In this document: one piece after another, positions 34,033-43,262 of the stretch
Numbering within the stretch: the first letter of the stretch is position 1
Layout of the letters: each line of letters begins with the position of its first letter
Source of the DNA: Methanocella_A sp049676595
Lineage (GTDB): Archaea; Halobacteriota; Methanocellia; Methanocellales; Methanocellaceae
DNA: 64,000 bases
Reading direction: 5' to 3'
NCBI RefSeq assembly: GCF_049676595.1
Contig: NZ_CP187259.1
Coordinates: 3,162,001-3,226,000, forward strand
Translations under genes and position numbers: made by a program
Notes under the pieces: model-generated
What the model saw: only the letters and a program-made list of their open reading frames with translations
What the model was told of the DNA's origin: nothing
Database searches by the model: none

Positions 34033-34371
34033 GTTTTGGCCACCATCATCCAAATTATTGCTAAGCAAACTTTAGTTATATTAACAGTATTTAAATAACA
34101 TATTATATAAATTTACCCATATGATTACAACGTAGGCCAGTGCAGCAGAATATCTCGATCCTGTAACCAAAGATGACCATACCAATTATCAGTATGTGCC
34201 GCCACACCAGTTCCTCAATTCGCAAACGTATATATAATAATAAATAAATAAACAATAAAAGTATAAAAACTAATGGGTTACTCAATAATCGCCCATCGAC
34301 GCTTCTCCGAGAGATCAGGCCTGCAGGCCGGTCGCCAAAAAGAGAGCGCGTGAAGTGACGGGGGTAGAAAC
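34033..34371. promoter_or_regulatory. Divergent promoter region between FemAB array and S8 protease
   Basis: About 340 nt without a gene. The left end (34060-34120) is AT-rich and suits the FemAB array. On the + strand, tatatataata at about 34228-34240 and agtataaaaact at about 34259-34270 are TATA-like; the latter would give a leader of about 80 nt for the protease, ending in GACGGGGGT, a good SD. A short palindrome ggcctgcaggcc lies near 34319-34330. Confidence 0.5.
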
Positions 34372-37053
34372 ATTACCAAACTCAAACAACTCTGTACAAT
34401 ATTAATCATAACGGGAATTATTGTATCGTTGATTATACCAGAAAGCGTCATCGCCGCCAGCCAGGGCAAGAATGATACATCTCACAGGTATATCATAACG
34501 TACAAGAATACGATGGACAACCAGAAGCAGCCAGCCTCGGCCCTTTCCCAGGGCGCCGCAAAGGCCGCGCAAAGCCGCGATCTCAGCAAAGCCGGCGGAA
34601 AGGTCAAGTACAGCTATAATATCATCAACGCCGTTGCTGTCGATCTTCCTGACAGCCAGGTGGCTGCGCTCAAGACGAGATCCGACGTCAAGAGCATAGT
34701 GCGGGATGAAATTGCTTACGCCGACCTCGACGAGGTCGTATACCACGTGAACGCTACAGTTGCCTGGTCCACTGTCCCGGGCTACACGGGAGAGGGGATC
34801 AACATCAGCGTGATCGATTCAGGCATAGACGCAACACACCCCGATCTCGCCGGCAAAGTGATCCTGTGGCAGGACTTCCTGAACAGCCAGCCCACGCCTT
34901 ATGATGACTACGGCCACGGGACCTTCGTCGCCGGCATCATCGCCGGCTCAGGCGCCTCGTCAAACGGGACTTTCACCGGGCTGGCCTACGACGCGAACCT
35001 GTTCGGGGTCAAAGTGCTGAGCAATTCAGGCACCGCCTATGCCAGCGACATCATCGCGGCCATCGACTGGTCCGTCCAGAACCACGCAGACGTCATTTCG
35101 ATGTCCCTGTCTAACCCCACCCACTTCCAGCCCCTGGACGACGCAGTCCATAACGCTGTGGAGAACGGTGTGGTAGTAGTCTGCTCTGCAGGTAACACAG
35201 GTCCTCAGTCAGGCACCATCAGGTGCCCGGCAGACTCCCCCGACACGATCGCGGTGGGCTCGGTAAGCATGAAGGACAAGATATCTGTCTTCAGCTCCCG
35301 AGGGCCGACTGCGGACGGCAGAGTTAAGCCGGACATCGTGGCAGTCGGAGAAAACGTCATCTCCGCCCGGGCATCCGGCGCAATAACTGGAAAACCGATC
35401 AGCCAGTACTATTCATATGCGTCCGGAACGAGCGCGGCCTGCCCGCAGGTAAGCGCGGCCTGCGCCATACTCTTGCAGGCGAACAACAGCTTAACGCCTG
35501 CCGACTTGAAGGACGTGCTGACAAGTACGACCTGCCACCTCAGCTCAACTTATCCCGACAATAATTACGGCTGGGGACGTCTTGACATAGCTCCTGCCTT
35601 AGCCGAGGTACTGCCGGCAACACCGACACCGACACCCACAGCAACACCCACACCAACGCCTACGGCAACACCGGAACCAACACCAACGCCTACGGCGACA
35701 CCAACGGCAACACCAACGGCAACACCAACGGCAACACCAACGGCAACACCAACGGCAACACCAACGGCAACACCAGAGCCGACACCGACACCCACAGCTA
35801 CACCCACACCAACGCCTACGGCAACACCGGAACCGACACCTGAGCCTACAGCCACCCCTACACCAACACCAACGCCGACCCCGACAGCAACACCAACGGC
35901 AACACCGGAACCGACACCGACACCAACGGCTACGCCAGAACCCACAGTGACACCAACTCCGACGGTAACGCCGACCCCGACACCCGAGCCTACGGCAACA
36001 CCGACACCCACACCAGAACCGACTGTAACCCCGACACCCACACCAACTGCAACGCCAACTGCAACGCCAACCGCAACGCCAACCGCAACGCCAACCGCAA
36101 CGCCAACCGCAACGCCAACTGCAACGCCGACACCGACTCCGGTTGCCTGGAAAACCTACGTGGCCAACTACGGGTCGAACACGGTGAGCGTGATTGATCA
36201 GTCCACTAACACGGTTACCGACACCATTACCACTGGCTCGAAACCGTTCGGCATCGTGTACAGCCCGGACGGCTCGCTTGTTTACGTGGCAGTGGAAAGC
36301 CAGAACAAGGTAGTCGTCATCTCGCCAGGGAACAATGCCATAGTCAGCACGATACCCGTAGGCAATTCTCCGCGTGGCCTGGCCATATCCCCCGACGGCA
36401 CCCGTCTCTATGTAGGAAACTACGGTAGCGGCTCCATCAGCATCGTAGATACTTCGGACACCAGCCAGTACACCGTCGTAAAAACAATATCAGGCATCTC
36501 CAAGCCCCACCAGCTGTGGCTAAACCCGGCCGGCACCCGCCTCTACGCAGGCACGTACCAGACGAACAACGTGTACGTGATGAACGTCGCGGGCGACAGC
36601 GGCACGCTGGTGGCCACCCTGACCGGGAACAAGCCCTACTTCATATCGCTCGACCCGGCCGGCACCAAGCTGTTTGTGGCCAACTACGGGGCTGCCAATA
36701 TCCAGGTCTACGATGCAGACACTCTTAGCCTGCTCAGTACTATCGGCACCACGGCAGGCCCGCTGAGCCCCATCGTCAACCCGGACGGCACCCGGCTGTA
36801 CTACGTGACCGACGGCGACAACAACCTCACCATAGCAGATGCGACCACGTATGCTACGATCAAGACGGTGAAGTGCGGCTCCGGGGTCAGGGGCATAGCC
36901 TGCTCTCCGGACGGCTCTAAAGTCTACGTGACTAACATGAACAGCAACAGTGTGACCGTAGTAGATGTCAGCAACGACGCCGGAACAGTGATCAGGACAA
37001 TCGGCGTCGGAGCTTACCCGTATGGCCTGGAGCAGTTTGCGGGCAGATATTAA
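34372..37053 (+). CDS. Secreted subtilisin-like (S8) protease with Thr-Pro stalk and YVTN beta-propeller; ATT start
   Basis: The only start that gives a full signal peptide is ATT 34372, six nt after GGGGGT. It yields (M)TKLKQLCTILIITGIIV and a product of 893 residues. No ATG, GTG or TTG exists between the in-frame stop at 34351 and TTG 34429, which would halve the signal. After an inhibitor-like propeptide (HRYIITYKN) comes the S8 domain: Asp149 in ISVIDSGID, His182 in YGHGTFVAGI, Asn275 in SAGNTG and Ser354 in SGTSAACPQ. A stalk of Thr-Pro-Ala-Glu repeats follows (DNA 35620-36140). Then comes a YVTN-type beta-propeller with repeats such as VANYGSNTVSVID, SPDGTRLYVGNYG and SPDGSKVYVTNMN. It probably acts at the cell surface, with the propeller as binding module. 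Confidence 0.88.
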   Translation: MTKLKQLCTILIITGIIVSLIIPESVIAASQGKNDTSHRYIITYKNTMDNQKQPASALSQGAAKAAQSRDLSKAGGKVKYSYNIINAVAVDLPDSQVAALKTRSDVKSIVRDEIAYADLDEVVYHVNATVAWSTVPGYTGEGINISVIDSGIDATHPDLAGKVILWQDFLNSQPTPYDDYGHGTFVAGIIAGSGASSNGTFTGLAYDANLFGVKVLSNSGTAYASDIIAAIDWSVQNHADVISMSLSNPTHFQPLDDAVHNAVENGVVVVCSAGNTGPQSGTIRCPADSPDTIAVGSVSMKDKISVFSSRGPTADGRVKPDIVAVGENVISARASGAITGKPISQYYSYASGTSAACPQVSAACAILLQANNSLTPADLKDVLTSTTCHLSSTYPDNNYGWGRLDIAPALAEVLPATPTPTPTATPTPTPTATPEPTPTPTATPTATPTATPTATPTATPTATPTATPEPTPTPTATPTPTPTATPEPTPEPTATPTPTPTPTPTATPTATPEPTPTPTATPEPTVTPTPTVTPTPTPEPTATPTPTPEPTVTPTPTPTATPTATPTATPTATPTATPTATPTATPTPTPVAWKTYVANYGSNTVSVIDQSTNTVTDTITTGSKPFGIVYSPDGSLVYVAVESQNKVVVISPGNNAIVSTIPVGNSPRGLAISPDGTRLYVGNYGSGSISIVDTSDTSQYTVVKTISGISKPHQLWLNPAGTRLYAGTYQTNNVYVMNVAGDSGTLVATLTGNKPYFISLDPAGTKLFVANYGAANIQVYDADTLSLLSTIGTTAGPLSPIVNPDGTRLYYVTDGDNNLTIADATTYATIKTVKCGSGVRGIACSPDGSKVYVTNMNSNSVTVVDVSNDAGTVIRTIGVGAYPYGLEQFAGRY
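35620..36140 (+). repeat. In-frame ACA/CCA/ACG-type microsatellite coding for the Thr-Pro stalk
   Basis: About 520 bp of short tandem repeats such as acaccaacggcaacacca, in units of 6, 12 and 18 nt. They code for TPTATPTATPEPT-like sequence and always keep the frame because units are multiples of three. Runs of identical units (for example at 35700-35770 and 36055-36120) point to recent slippage. The long open frame on the opposite strand (GVGVAVGV) is a by-product of this composition. Confidence 0.92.
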
Positions 37054-37066
37054 AAGGATTGTCTGT

Positions 37067-37120
37067 GCCGCCACAATGTGGCGCCATATAATGGTGACAC
37101 TAGTGGCGGCTTTCTTTTTC
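37067..37120 (+). terminator. Hairpin terminator after the S8 protease gene
   Basis: GCCGCCAC (37067-37074) and GTGGCGGC (37103-37110) are perfect inverted copies separated by 28 nt and followed by TTTCTTTTTC. It lies between the convergent protease and radical SAM genes. Confidence 0.65.
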
Positions 37121-37128
37121 TTGTACAA

Positions 37129-38283
37129 TCAATGCGGAACAGCGTTGTAGACGTTATCTGTCGTCCGGGTAATCTCTGCAGTAATGTGAGACCCGACCGG
37201 CTTTTCGGTGAGCACACCGATGACCCTGCCGCTTGCTACCGCCAGCATTTCGCCGAATACTCTGCCCGGGGCGACGATCTGTACCCGGACGAGATCGCCT
37301 TTCCTGAACGCTTTGGGCAGTGACTTCGCCTTGTGGATGCCGAAGTCCTGGGGCGTGAGCTTGAGGTGGAGATTATACTTTTGTTCGAACTCCCCCAGCT
37401 TCTCGAAGAACTGGTCAAAGCGCAGCGGTTTACCCTTGACTTTTTTCCCGAACTGGTACCGGACGTAGTTCTGGATGCCGAAGCCGGGGTACTTGCGGCC
37501 TACGCCGATCTCCAGCCCGAACTCGATGATCTTCTCGATCTCGCCGTCGTTGAAGCCCGGGACCCATACGGGTGCCAGCAGCACGTAGATGTCGTTTTCC
37601 AGGCACCACTTTGCAACGTTCTTCACGTGCTCGACGCTGAACTTTTTGGTCCCTGCCAGAATCTGGCCGGTGCGCTCGTCCGTCGAAGAGAGCGAGAGGT
37701 TAATCCGGTCTAATAAGCCGCTCATGGCCTTGATCTTTTCCTCGTCCAGCGCCATGCCGTTGCTCTGGGCGGAGATGACCTTGACGTTGGGGACTTTCCG
37801 CAGCTTCTCCAGCAGTTCTACCATGTACGGGTAGAGGAACGGCTCCCCCTGGCCGTCGATGTGTGCCTCGACATCGTCTCCCTTGAGGGCCGCCATCTTT
37901 GCGAACTCCTCGACGAGGTAGTCGGTGTCGACGATGAAGTCGGTCTGCCTCGTCTGAGTATGACCCTCATCCACGCTGCAGAAGATGCAGTTCAGGTTGC
38001 AGCCGGAGATGGGCCGCACCTGGATGAGGTTCGTACCCCGGTCGATGAGCCCGAATGCGGTGTGGCCGATGAGCGGGATTTCGGACTCCTTCGTGACGTA
38101 GACAAGCGGCCGGTGGGTGCAGTGGTGCTTCAAGACCTTGGGCTCGTGCATGGAGACGATCTCTTCGTCGGAGTACTTCTTGCTGAGCTTCGCGTAAAAC
38201 TGATGAGGTACCCTCACTTCGATGGTGTCCCTCAGTACGAACACCTTATCATTGCCCTCGTCGTATACCTCGGAAAAAATCAT
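37129..38283 (-). CDS. Radical SAM protein with C-terminal TRAM domain
   Basis: 384 residues from the ATG at 38283. The longer frame runs through the cgcaaagg repeats and encodes their artefactual translation, so I reject it. The iron-sulfur motif is GCNLNCIFC (Cys95, Cys99, Cys102; CxxxCxxC), followed by DGQGEPFLYP and the usual SAM-barrel strands. The last 65 residues (VRVQIVAPGRVFGEMLAV to the end) are a TRAM RNA-binding domain. This combination is common in archaea and suggests an RNA-modifying enzyme, although the reaction is unknown; it lacks the N-terminal domain of methylthiotransferases. No strong SD; a short AT-rich element lies about 30 nt upstream. Confidence 0.82.
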   Translation of the reverse strand: MIFSEVYDEGNDKVFVLRDTIEVRVPHQFYAKLSKKYSDEEIVSMHEPKVLKHHCTHRPLVYVTKESEIPLIGHTAFGLIDRGTNLIQVRPISGCNLNCIFCSVDEGHTQTRQTDFIVDTDYLVEEFAKMAALKGDDVEAHIDGQGEPFLYPYMVELLEKLRKVPNVKVISAQSNGMALDEEKIKAMSGLLDRINLSLSSTDERTGQILAGTKKFSVEHVKNVAKWCLENDIYVLLAPVWVPGFNDGEIEKIIEFGLEIGVGRKYPGFGIQNYVRYQFGKKVKGKPLRFDQFFEKLGEFEQKYNLHLKLTPQDFGIHKAKSLPKAFRKGDLVRVQIVAPGRVFGEMLAVASGRVIGVLTEKPVGSHITAEITRTTDNVYNAVPH

Positions 38284-38382
38284 TCGCACACAGTATTCGT
38301 TCCTGTGTAAAATAGGTTTTGTAGCCTGAAAACTGGTAAAGTCCAAATTACCTGCTCGGCCCGGGAAGGCCTCGATCTTAAA

Positions 38383-38478
38383 TCGCAAAGGCGCAAAGGC
38401 GCAATGACGCAAAGATGTATTATAGAATAACTTTGCGTCCTTGCGTCCTTGCGCCTTTGCGCCTTTGCGAACTAAGGA
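38383..38478. repeat. cgcaaaggcgcaaagg inverted repeat, copy 1
   Basis: About 95 bp: a left arm of cgcaaaggcgcaaagg-type units, a short AT-rich loop (atgtattatagaataa) and a right arm of ttgcgcctttgcgcc-type units, followed by acaaggcggc. The same element with the same right flank lies at 58695-58800. Sequences of this kind recur in many unrelated prokaryote genomes, as far as I recall. Confidence 0.85.
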
Positions 38479-38613
38479 CAAGGCGGCTTGTCGCTGAAAT
38501 TTTTCTCTTTCCGCAGAAATTTACCTTTACTTGCCACCCTATGGTGAAAGAATGATATATTATGACAGGAGAAATATACCCGACGTCAATTCATTTTATC
38601 AGAGCGTGCGGAC

Positions 38614-40107
38614 ATGGAAAACAAAGAAGATATTTTGCGCCGCGGGCGGCTGGCGGCCGAGAAGAAGAAGGAAGTAGGAGAGTTCACCGCTTCCATACCG
38701 GCTGACCGGTGGCTTTTCCCGTCGGACCTGCTCGTGGACAAGGCACATACTGTCATGCTGGCCCGGCAGGGCATCATCGCAAAGGAAGACGCTGCGGCTA
38801 TTCTTAAAGCCCTGGCAGCCATCGAGCAGGAGGGCGTCGACGCCGTCAACATCCCGGCCTTCGAGGACGTCCACATGGCGATCGAGTCGAAGCTTATCAA
38901 GTCAGTCGGGGAGAACGCCGGGGGCAGGATGCACTCCGGCCGGTCCCGCAACGACGAGGTGGCCACCTGCATTCGCATCTCTACGAGGAGAGAGTTGCTC
39001 GGGCTTATGGCCGATCTCCAGGACCTGCGCAATGCCTTGCTGGCCATGGCCGAGGATCACAAAGAAACGCTCATGCCCGGCTTTACCCACCTGCAGCACG
39101 CTCAGCCCACTACGCTGGCCCATCACATGCTGGCCCACGCGTCCTCGTTCGGCAGGGACTTCGAGCGGCTGGCGGATGCCATGAAGTTCGTCAACATCAG
39201 CCCCCTCGGCAGCGCGGCGTTCGCTTCGACCGGCTACAACCTCGACAGAGAGCTGACCGCAAAGCTGCTGGGCTTCGACCGCCCTATGGATAACTCCATG
39301 GACGGCGTCTCGGCCCGGGACTTCATCCTCGACCTGACATCGAGGATGGCGATCATAGAAGTGAACCTGAGCAGGCTGGCAGATGAATTAGTCTTATGGA
39401 GCACCTCGGAGTTCGGCTTCATAGAGCTGAGCGACACGTACGCTTCGACCAGCTCCATCATGCCCCAGAAGAAGAACCCGGATGTGCTCGAACTGGTGAG
39501 AGGCCGCAGCGGCACGGTAATCGGCCACATGATGGCGGCCTTTACGATAGTGAAGGGCCTGCCTTACAGCTATAACTCTGACCTGCAGGAAGTGACTCCG
39601 CAGCTGCTGAGGGCCTTCGAGATCACCAGGTCCTCGGTCAGGATCATGACCGGGGCTATCCAGACTATAACGGTTAAAAAGGACGAGATGAGGCGGAAGA
39701 GCACAATGGGCTTTACCACGGCCACAGAGATCGCCGATACCATCGTCAGGTCGACGGGGCTTCCGTTCCGCACCGCCCACGGTATTGTGGGCAGGCTTGC
39801 CCGGGAAGGCGGCAACCCGTCGCTGGCAGACGTGGACCGGGCTTCCGTGGAGATGATCGGCAAAAAGGTCAGCGAGATGGGCCTGACCGAGAAGATGGTG
39901 GAAGAGGCTAAGGACCCGTGGAGCAACGTGGAGCGCAGGAGCATCATCGGTGGCCCGGCGCTAATAACGGTTGAGAAGAAAATTAGCTCCGAGCGCAAGA
40001 AGGGGCTGCTGGATGCAGCCATGCTCTCGAAGCTGAACGACAGCCTGGAAGCAGCGTACCGTAATCTCGATCAGGCGGTCAGGAGCATGACGGAGGGACA
40101 TTCGTGA
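38614..40107 (+). CDS. argH: Argininosuccinate lyase
   Basis: A protein of 497 residues. The superfamily signature SSIMPQKKNPDVLEL (with the mobile catalytic Ser region) and the earlier GGRMHSGRSRNDEVAT and THLQHAQPTTLAHH motifs are all intact. The enzyme splits argininosuccinate into arginine and fumarate, the last step of arginine synthesis, as a cytoplasmic tetramer. The stop overlaps the GTG start of gatD by 4 nt, giving an argH-gatD-gatE operon. The link joins arginine synthesis to tRNA charging. The promoter probably lies at 38550-38600, where AT-rich sequence occurs. Confidence 0.96.
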   Translation: MENKEDILRRGRLAAEKKKEVGEFTASIPADRWLFPSDLLVDKAHTVMLARQGIIAKEDAAAILKALAAIEQEGVDAVNIPAFEDVHMAIESKLIKSVGENAGGRMHSGRSRNDEVATCIRISTRRELLGLMADLQDLRNALLAMAEDHKETLMPGFTHLQHAQPTTLAHHMLAHASSFGRDFERLADAMKFVNISPLGSAAFASTGYNLDRELTAKLLGFDRPMDNSMDGVSARDFILDLTSRMAIIEVNLSRLADELVLWSTSEFGFIELSDTYASTSSIMPQKKNPDVLELVRGRSGTVIGHMMAAFTIVKGLPYSYNSDLQEVTPQLLRAFEITRSSVRIMTGAIQTITVKKDEMRRKSTMGFTTATEIADTIVRSTGLPFRTAHGIVGRLAREGGNPSLADVDRASVEMIGKKVSEMGLTEKMVEEAKDPWSNVERRSIIGGPALITVEKKISSERKKGLLDAAMLSKLNDSLEAAYRNLDQAVRSMTEGHS

Positions 40108-41363
40108 TCATCAATGGCCAGGAGTTCGCAGAAGGCGACCGGGTAAAAGTACAGAAGGATGGCAGAAGCTACGAGGGCATCCTGATGCCCTCCCGCAGCG
40201 GGAACATAGTGCTCAAGATGAGCAACGGCTACAACGTCGGCCTGGCCCCTGAGGGCTCGGCCATCGAGTTCATAGAAAAGTCTACTCCACCCGCGTTCAG
40301 GCTGGCACCCCACGCCCACATCGAGGATAAAAAGCTGCCGACCGTCTCGATTCTTTCCACCGGCGGCACCATCGCCAGCAGAGTGGACTACAGGACTGGC
40401 GCAGTATCCTCCCAGTTCACCCCGGACGACATCATGGACTCGATTCCCGAATTAACGGAGATCGCCAACTACAAGGGCGAAGTCCTGAGCATGATCTTCA
40501 GCGAGGACATGGACGCCTCGATCTGGCAAAACCTCGCCAGGGCAGTGCACCGCCACATCCAGGAAGGCGCGCAGGGAGTCATCGTCACCCACGGCACGGA
40601 CACTTTAATGTATACCGCAGCCGCGCTCTCGTTCATGGTACAGTCACCGGTACCCATTGTGCTGGTAGGCTCCCAGAGATCGTCCGACCGGCCTTCGAGC
40701 GACAACGCGATGAACGCCATCTGCGCCGCCGCAGTTGCCGTATCAGATATAGCGGGAGTCACTGTTGTGATGCACGGCTCGACCTCGGACGATGTCTGCT
40801 ACGTGCACAGAGGCACTAAAGTCAGGAAGCTCCACACCTCGGCGAGGACCGCTTTCCAGTCGGTAAACGAAGCGCCGATCGCTAAAGTGGACTACGCGAC
40901 CCGGGCGATCACAGCTTCCGGGGAATACCAGAAGAGGGGTGAAAAGACCCTCGAGCTGCGGGATCAGATGGACTGCCGGTGCGCCCTCATCAAGTTCTAC
41001 CCTGGCATGCCGGCAGACATCATCGACTTCTATCTGGCCAAGGGCTACAAAGGTCTGGTCATCGAAGGAACAGGGCTCGGCCACGTGAACTCCGGGTGGC
41101 TGCCCACGGTGAAAAAGGCTATCGACTCGGGCATGACCATAGTGATGACATCTCAGTGCATCAACGGCCGGGTATGTGACAGAGTGTACTCCACAGGTAT
41201 TGACCTCCTTAATGCAGGCGTGATCGAGGGCCAGGATATGCTCGCAGAGACTGCGCTGGTCAAGCTGATGTGGGCTTTAGGGCAGACGACTGATATGGGA
41301 GAGATCAGGAGAATCATGGAGACGAATATAGCCGGAGAGATCAACTGGAGGACTCAGGTATGA
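40104..41363 (+). CDS. gatD: Glutamyl-tRNA(Gln) amidotransferase subunit D (asparaginase-like)
   Basis: A protein of 419 residues. After an N-terminal barrel domain of about 75 residues, the L-asparaginase type I fold follows, with STGGTIASR (first catalytic Thr) and VTHGTDTLMYTAAAL (Thr-Asp pair). It releases ammonia from glutamine (or asparagine) and passes it to GatE to convert Glu-tRNA(Gln) to Gln-tRNA(Gln); this two-subunit enzyme is archaea-specific. The start is a GTG overlapping the argH stop by 4 nt, and its own stop overlaps the gatE ATG by 4 nt, so the three genes are translationally coupled. Confidence 0.96.
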   Translation: MIINGQEFAEGDRVKVQKDGRSYEGILMPSRSGNIVLKMSNGYNVGLAPEGSAIEFIEKSTPPAFRLAPHAHIEDKKLPTVSILSTGGTIASRVDYRTGAVSSQFTPDDIMDSIPELTEIANYKGEVLSMIFSEDMDASIWQNLARAVHRHIQEGAQGVIVTHGTDTLMYTAAALSFMVQSPVPIVLVGSQRSSDRPSSDNAMNAICAAAVAVSDIAGVTVVMHGSTSDDVCYVHRGTKVRKLHTSARTAFQSVNEAPIAKVDYATRAITASGEYQKRGEKTLELRDQMDCRCALIKFYPGMPADIIDFYLAKGYKGLVIEGTGLGHVNSGWLPTVKKAIDSGMTIVMTSQCINGRVCDRVYSTGIDLLNAGVIEGQDMLAETALVKLMWALGQTTDMGEIRRIMETNIAGEINWRTQV

Positions 41364-43243
41364 TTGACTATACCGCCATCGGGCTTAAGTCCGGCCTGGA
41401 AATCCACCAGCAGCTGGCTACCAGAACCAAGCTGTTCTGCCGGTGCCCGAACGAGATCAGGGAGACCGGGCAGTCGGACTTCGAGTTTTTCCGGTATTTA
41501 AGAGCCAGGGAAAGCGAGATGGGAGAAGTGGACCGGGCTGCGGCCGAGCAGGCCATGACCCGCAAGAAGTTCATCTACAAGGCGTACGATTCGACATGCC
41601 TGGTGGAGAACGATGAAGAGCCGCCTTCCCCGCTGAACTCCGAGGCACTGGACATAGCGCTCAAAGCCTCGGTCCTGTTCAACATGACGCCGGCGGACGA
41701 AGTGTTCGCCATGCGCAAGATCGTCGTCGACGGCTCTAACACCACTGGTTTCCAGCGTACCTGCTTCGTCGCCTCGAACGGCTTCATCGAGACCCCGATG
41801 GGCAGAGTAGGCATGGACACACTGTGTCTTGAGGAAGATGCCGCCTCTAAGATAGAGGCGAAGAGTGATGCTACTATCTATTCGCTGGACAGGCTGGGCA
41901 TCCCATTGATCGAGATCGCGACAGCCCCGGACATCAAGTCGCCGGCACAGGCAAAGGAAGTAGCGTTAGCGATAGGCACCCTGCTGCGGTCGCTGAAAGT
42001 ACGCAGAGGCCTCGGCACCATCAGGCAAGACGTGAACGTCTCGATTGCCAGAGGAGCCAGAGTAGAGATTAAAGGCGTACAAGCTCTGGACCTCATCGAG
42101 CAGGTCGTGGAGAATGAAGCGCAGCGGCAACTAAACCTGCTGGCCATCAAGGACGAGCTACTTGCCAGAAGTGCCAGCGTCGTAGACGAGATCTTCGATA
42201 TCACGGAGATCTTCAAAGCCGCCGAGTCTAAAGTAGTCAAGAAAGCGCTGTCCGCCGGCGGCGTCGCCTACGCGATCAAGCTGCCAGGTTTCAAAGGGCT
42301 CATCGGCAGAGAAATTCAGGCCGGAAGAAGGCTGGGCACAGAGTTCTCGGACAGGGCCAAGCGTGCGTCTGGCGTTGGCGGCATCTTCCACATCGACGAG
42401 CTGCCGAACTACGGCATTACCCAGGCTGAAGTCGACGCGGTAAAAGCGAGGCTCGGACTTGAAGGAAACGATGCGTTCGTCATGGTCGCGGACTCGAAGA
42501 CTAAATCGAAGAACGCCATGGAAGCCGTGATCCGGCGGGCTAAAGAGGCCATGATCGGCATTCCAGAAGAGACCAGAGGACCGCTGCCCAACGGTAACAC
42601 GGAGTACATGAGACCGCTGCCCGGTAAAGCGAGGATGTACCCCGAGACCGATGTAATGTCGGTGCCAATAACGAGGGGCTACATGGAGCAGATCAGGCAG
42701 GATATGCCTGAACTCCTCAGCGAGAAGAAAGACCGCTTCATGAAGCAGTACGGGCTCAACGAAGAGTTCGCCAAGGGTATCGCCTACTCTGCGGAGGCTG
42801 ATGCTTTCGAGGAGCTGGCGAAGAAGTACAACCCGACACTGGTAGCCCGGACCATCCACGGCACCATGACAGAACTGCGCAGGGAAGGAGTTCAGGTAGA
42901 CGCTATCACAGAAGCACACCTGGACGAGCTCTTCAGGCTGGTAGATGGAGGCAAGATTGCCAAAGAGGCGATCCCTGCAGTGCTGAAGGAAACTGCACAG
43001 CAGCCGGGCAAGAGCGTGGAAGATGCAGTTAAGCGCATGGGCCTCGGAGGCGTGAGCGAGGACGAAGTCAGGCAGATCATCGGCGCAATAGTGGCCGAAA
43101 AGCACGATTTCGTCAAAGAGAAAGGCGACGCGGCGATGAGCGGGCTGATGGGCCTGGCCATGCAAAAGCTAAGAGGCAAGGCCGACGGCAAGCTGATCAA
43201 TAAGGTCTTAAAAGAAAAGATCCAGGAAGAGCTGAAGAAATAA
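41360..43243 (+). CDS. gatE: Glutamyl-tRNA(Gln) amidotransferase subunit E
   Basis: A protein of 627 residues, the normal GatE length. The GatB/GatE kinase domain is clear from GLKSGLEIHQQLATRTKLFCRC-type sequence at the N-terminus and IEIATAPDIKSPAQA. An inserted GAD-like domain lies in the middle (about 290-400), and a helical YqeY-like tail follows (LMGLAMQKLRGKADGKLINK) that contacts tRNA. It phosphorylates Glu on tRNA(Gln) and amidates it with ammonia from GatD. A T-rich stretch (CCTTTTTT) directly after the stop, shared with the convergent gene, may end the transcript. Confidence 0.96.
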   Translation: MIDYTAIGLKSGLEIHQQLATRTKLFCRCPNEIRETGQSDFEFFRYLRARESEMGEVDRAAAEQAMTRKKFIYKAYDSTCLVENDEEPPSPLNSEALDIALKASVLFNMTPADEVFAMRKIVVDGSNTTGFQRTCFVASNGFIETPMGRVGMDTLCLEEDAASKIEAKSDATIYSLDRLGIPLIEIATAPDIKSPAQAKEVALAIGTLLRSLKVRRGLGTIRQDVNVSIARGARVEIKGVQALDLIEQVVENEAQRQLNLLAIKDELLARSASVVDEIFDITEIFKAAESKVVKKALSAGGVAYAIKLPGFKGLIGREIQAGRRLGTEFSDRAKRASGVGGIFHIDELPNYGITQAEVDAVKARLGLEGNDAFVMVADSKTKSKNAMEAVIRRAKEAMIGIPEETRGPLPNGNTEYMRPLPGKARMYPETDVMSVPITRGYMEQIRQDMPELLSEKKDRFMKQYGLNEEFAKGIAYSAEADAFEELAKKYNPTLVARTIHGTMTELRREGVQVDAITEAHLDELFRLVDGGKIAKEAIPAVLKETAQQPGKSVEDAVKRMGLGGVSEDEVRQIIGAIVAEKHDFVKEKGDAAMSGLMGLAMQKLRGKADGKLINKVLKEKIQEELKK

Positions 43244-43262
43244 GCTCTTCCGCAATCCTTTT

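Noticed and set aside
35565..36041. 158-codon minus-strand frame of GVGVAVGV repeats
   Set aside because: It is the antisense of the Thr-Pro stalk microsatellite; repeat units in multiples of three keep all frames open.
37129..38481. 450-residue version of the radical SAM protein
   Set aside because: The first 66 residues are translated from the cgcaaagg repeat and its surroundings; the ATG at 38283 is the sensible start.
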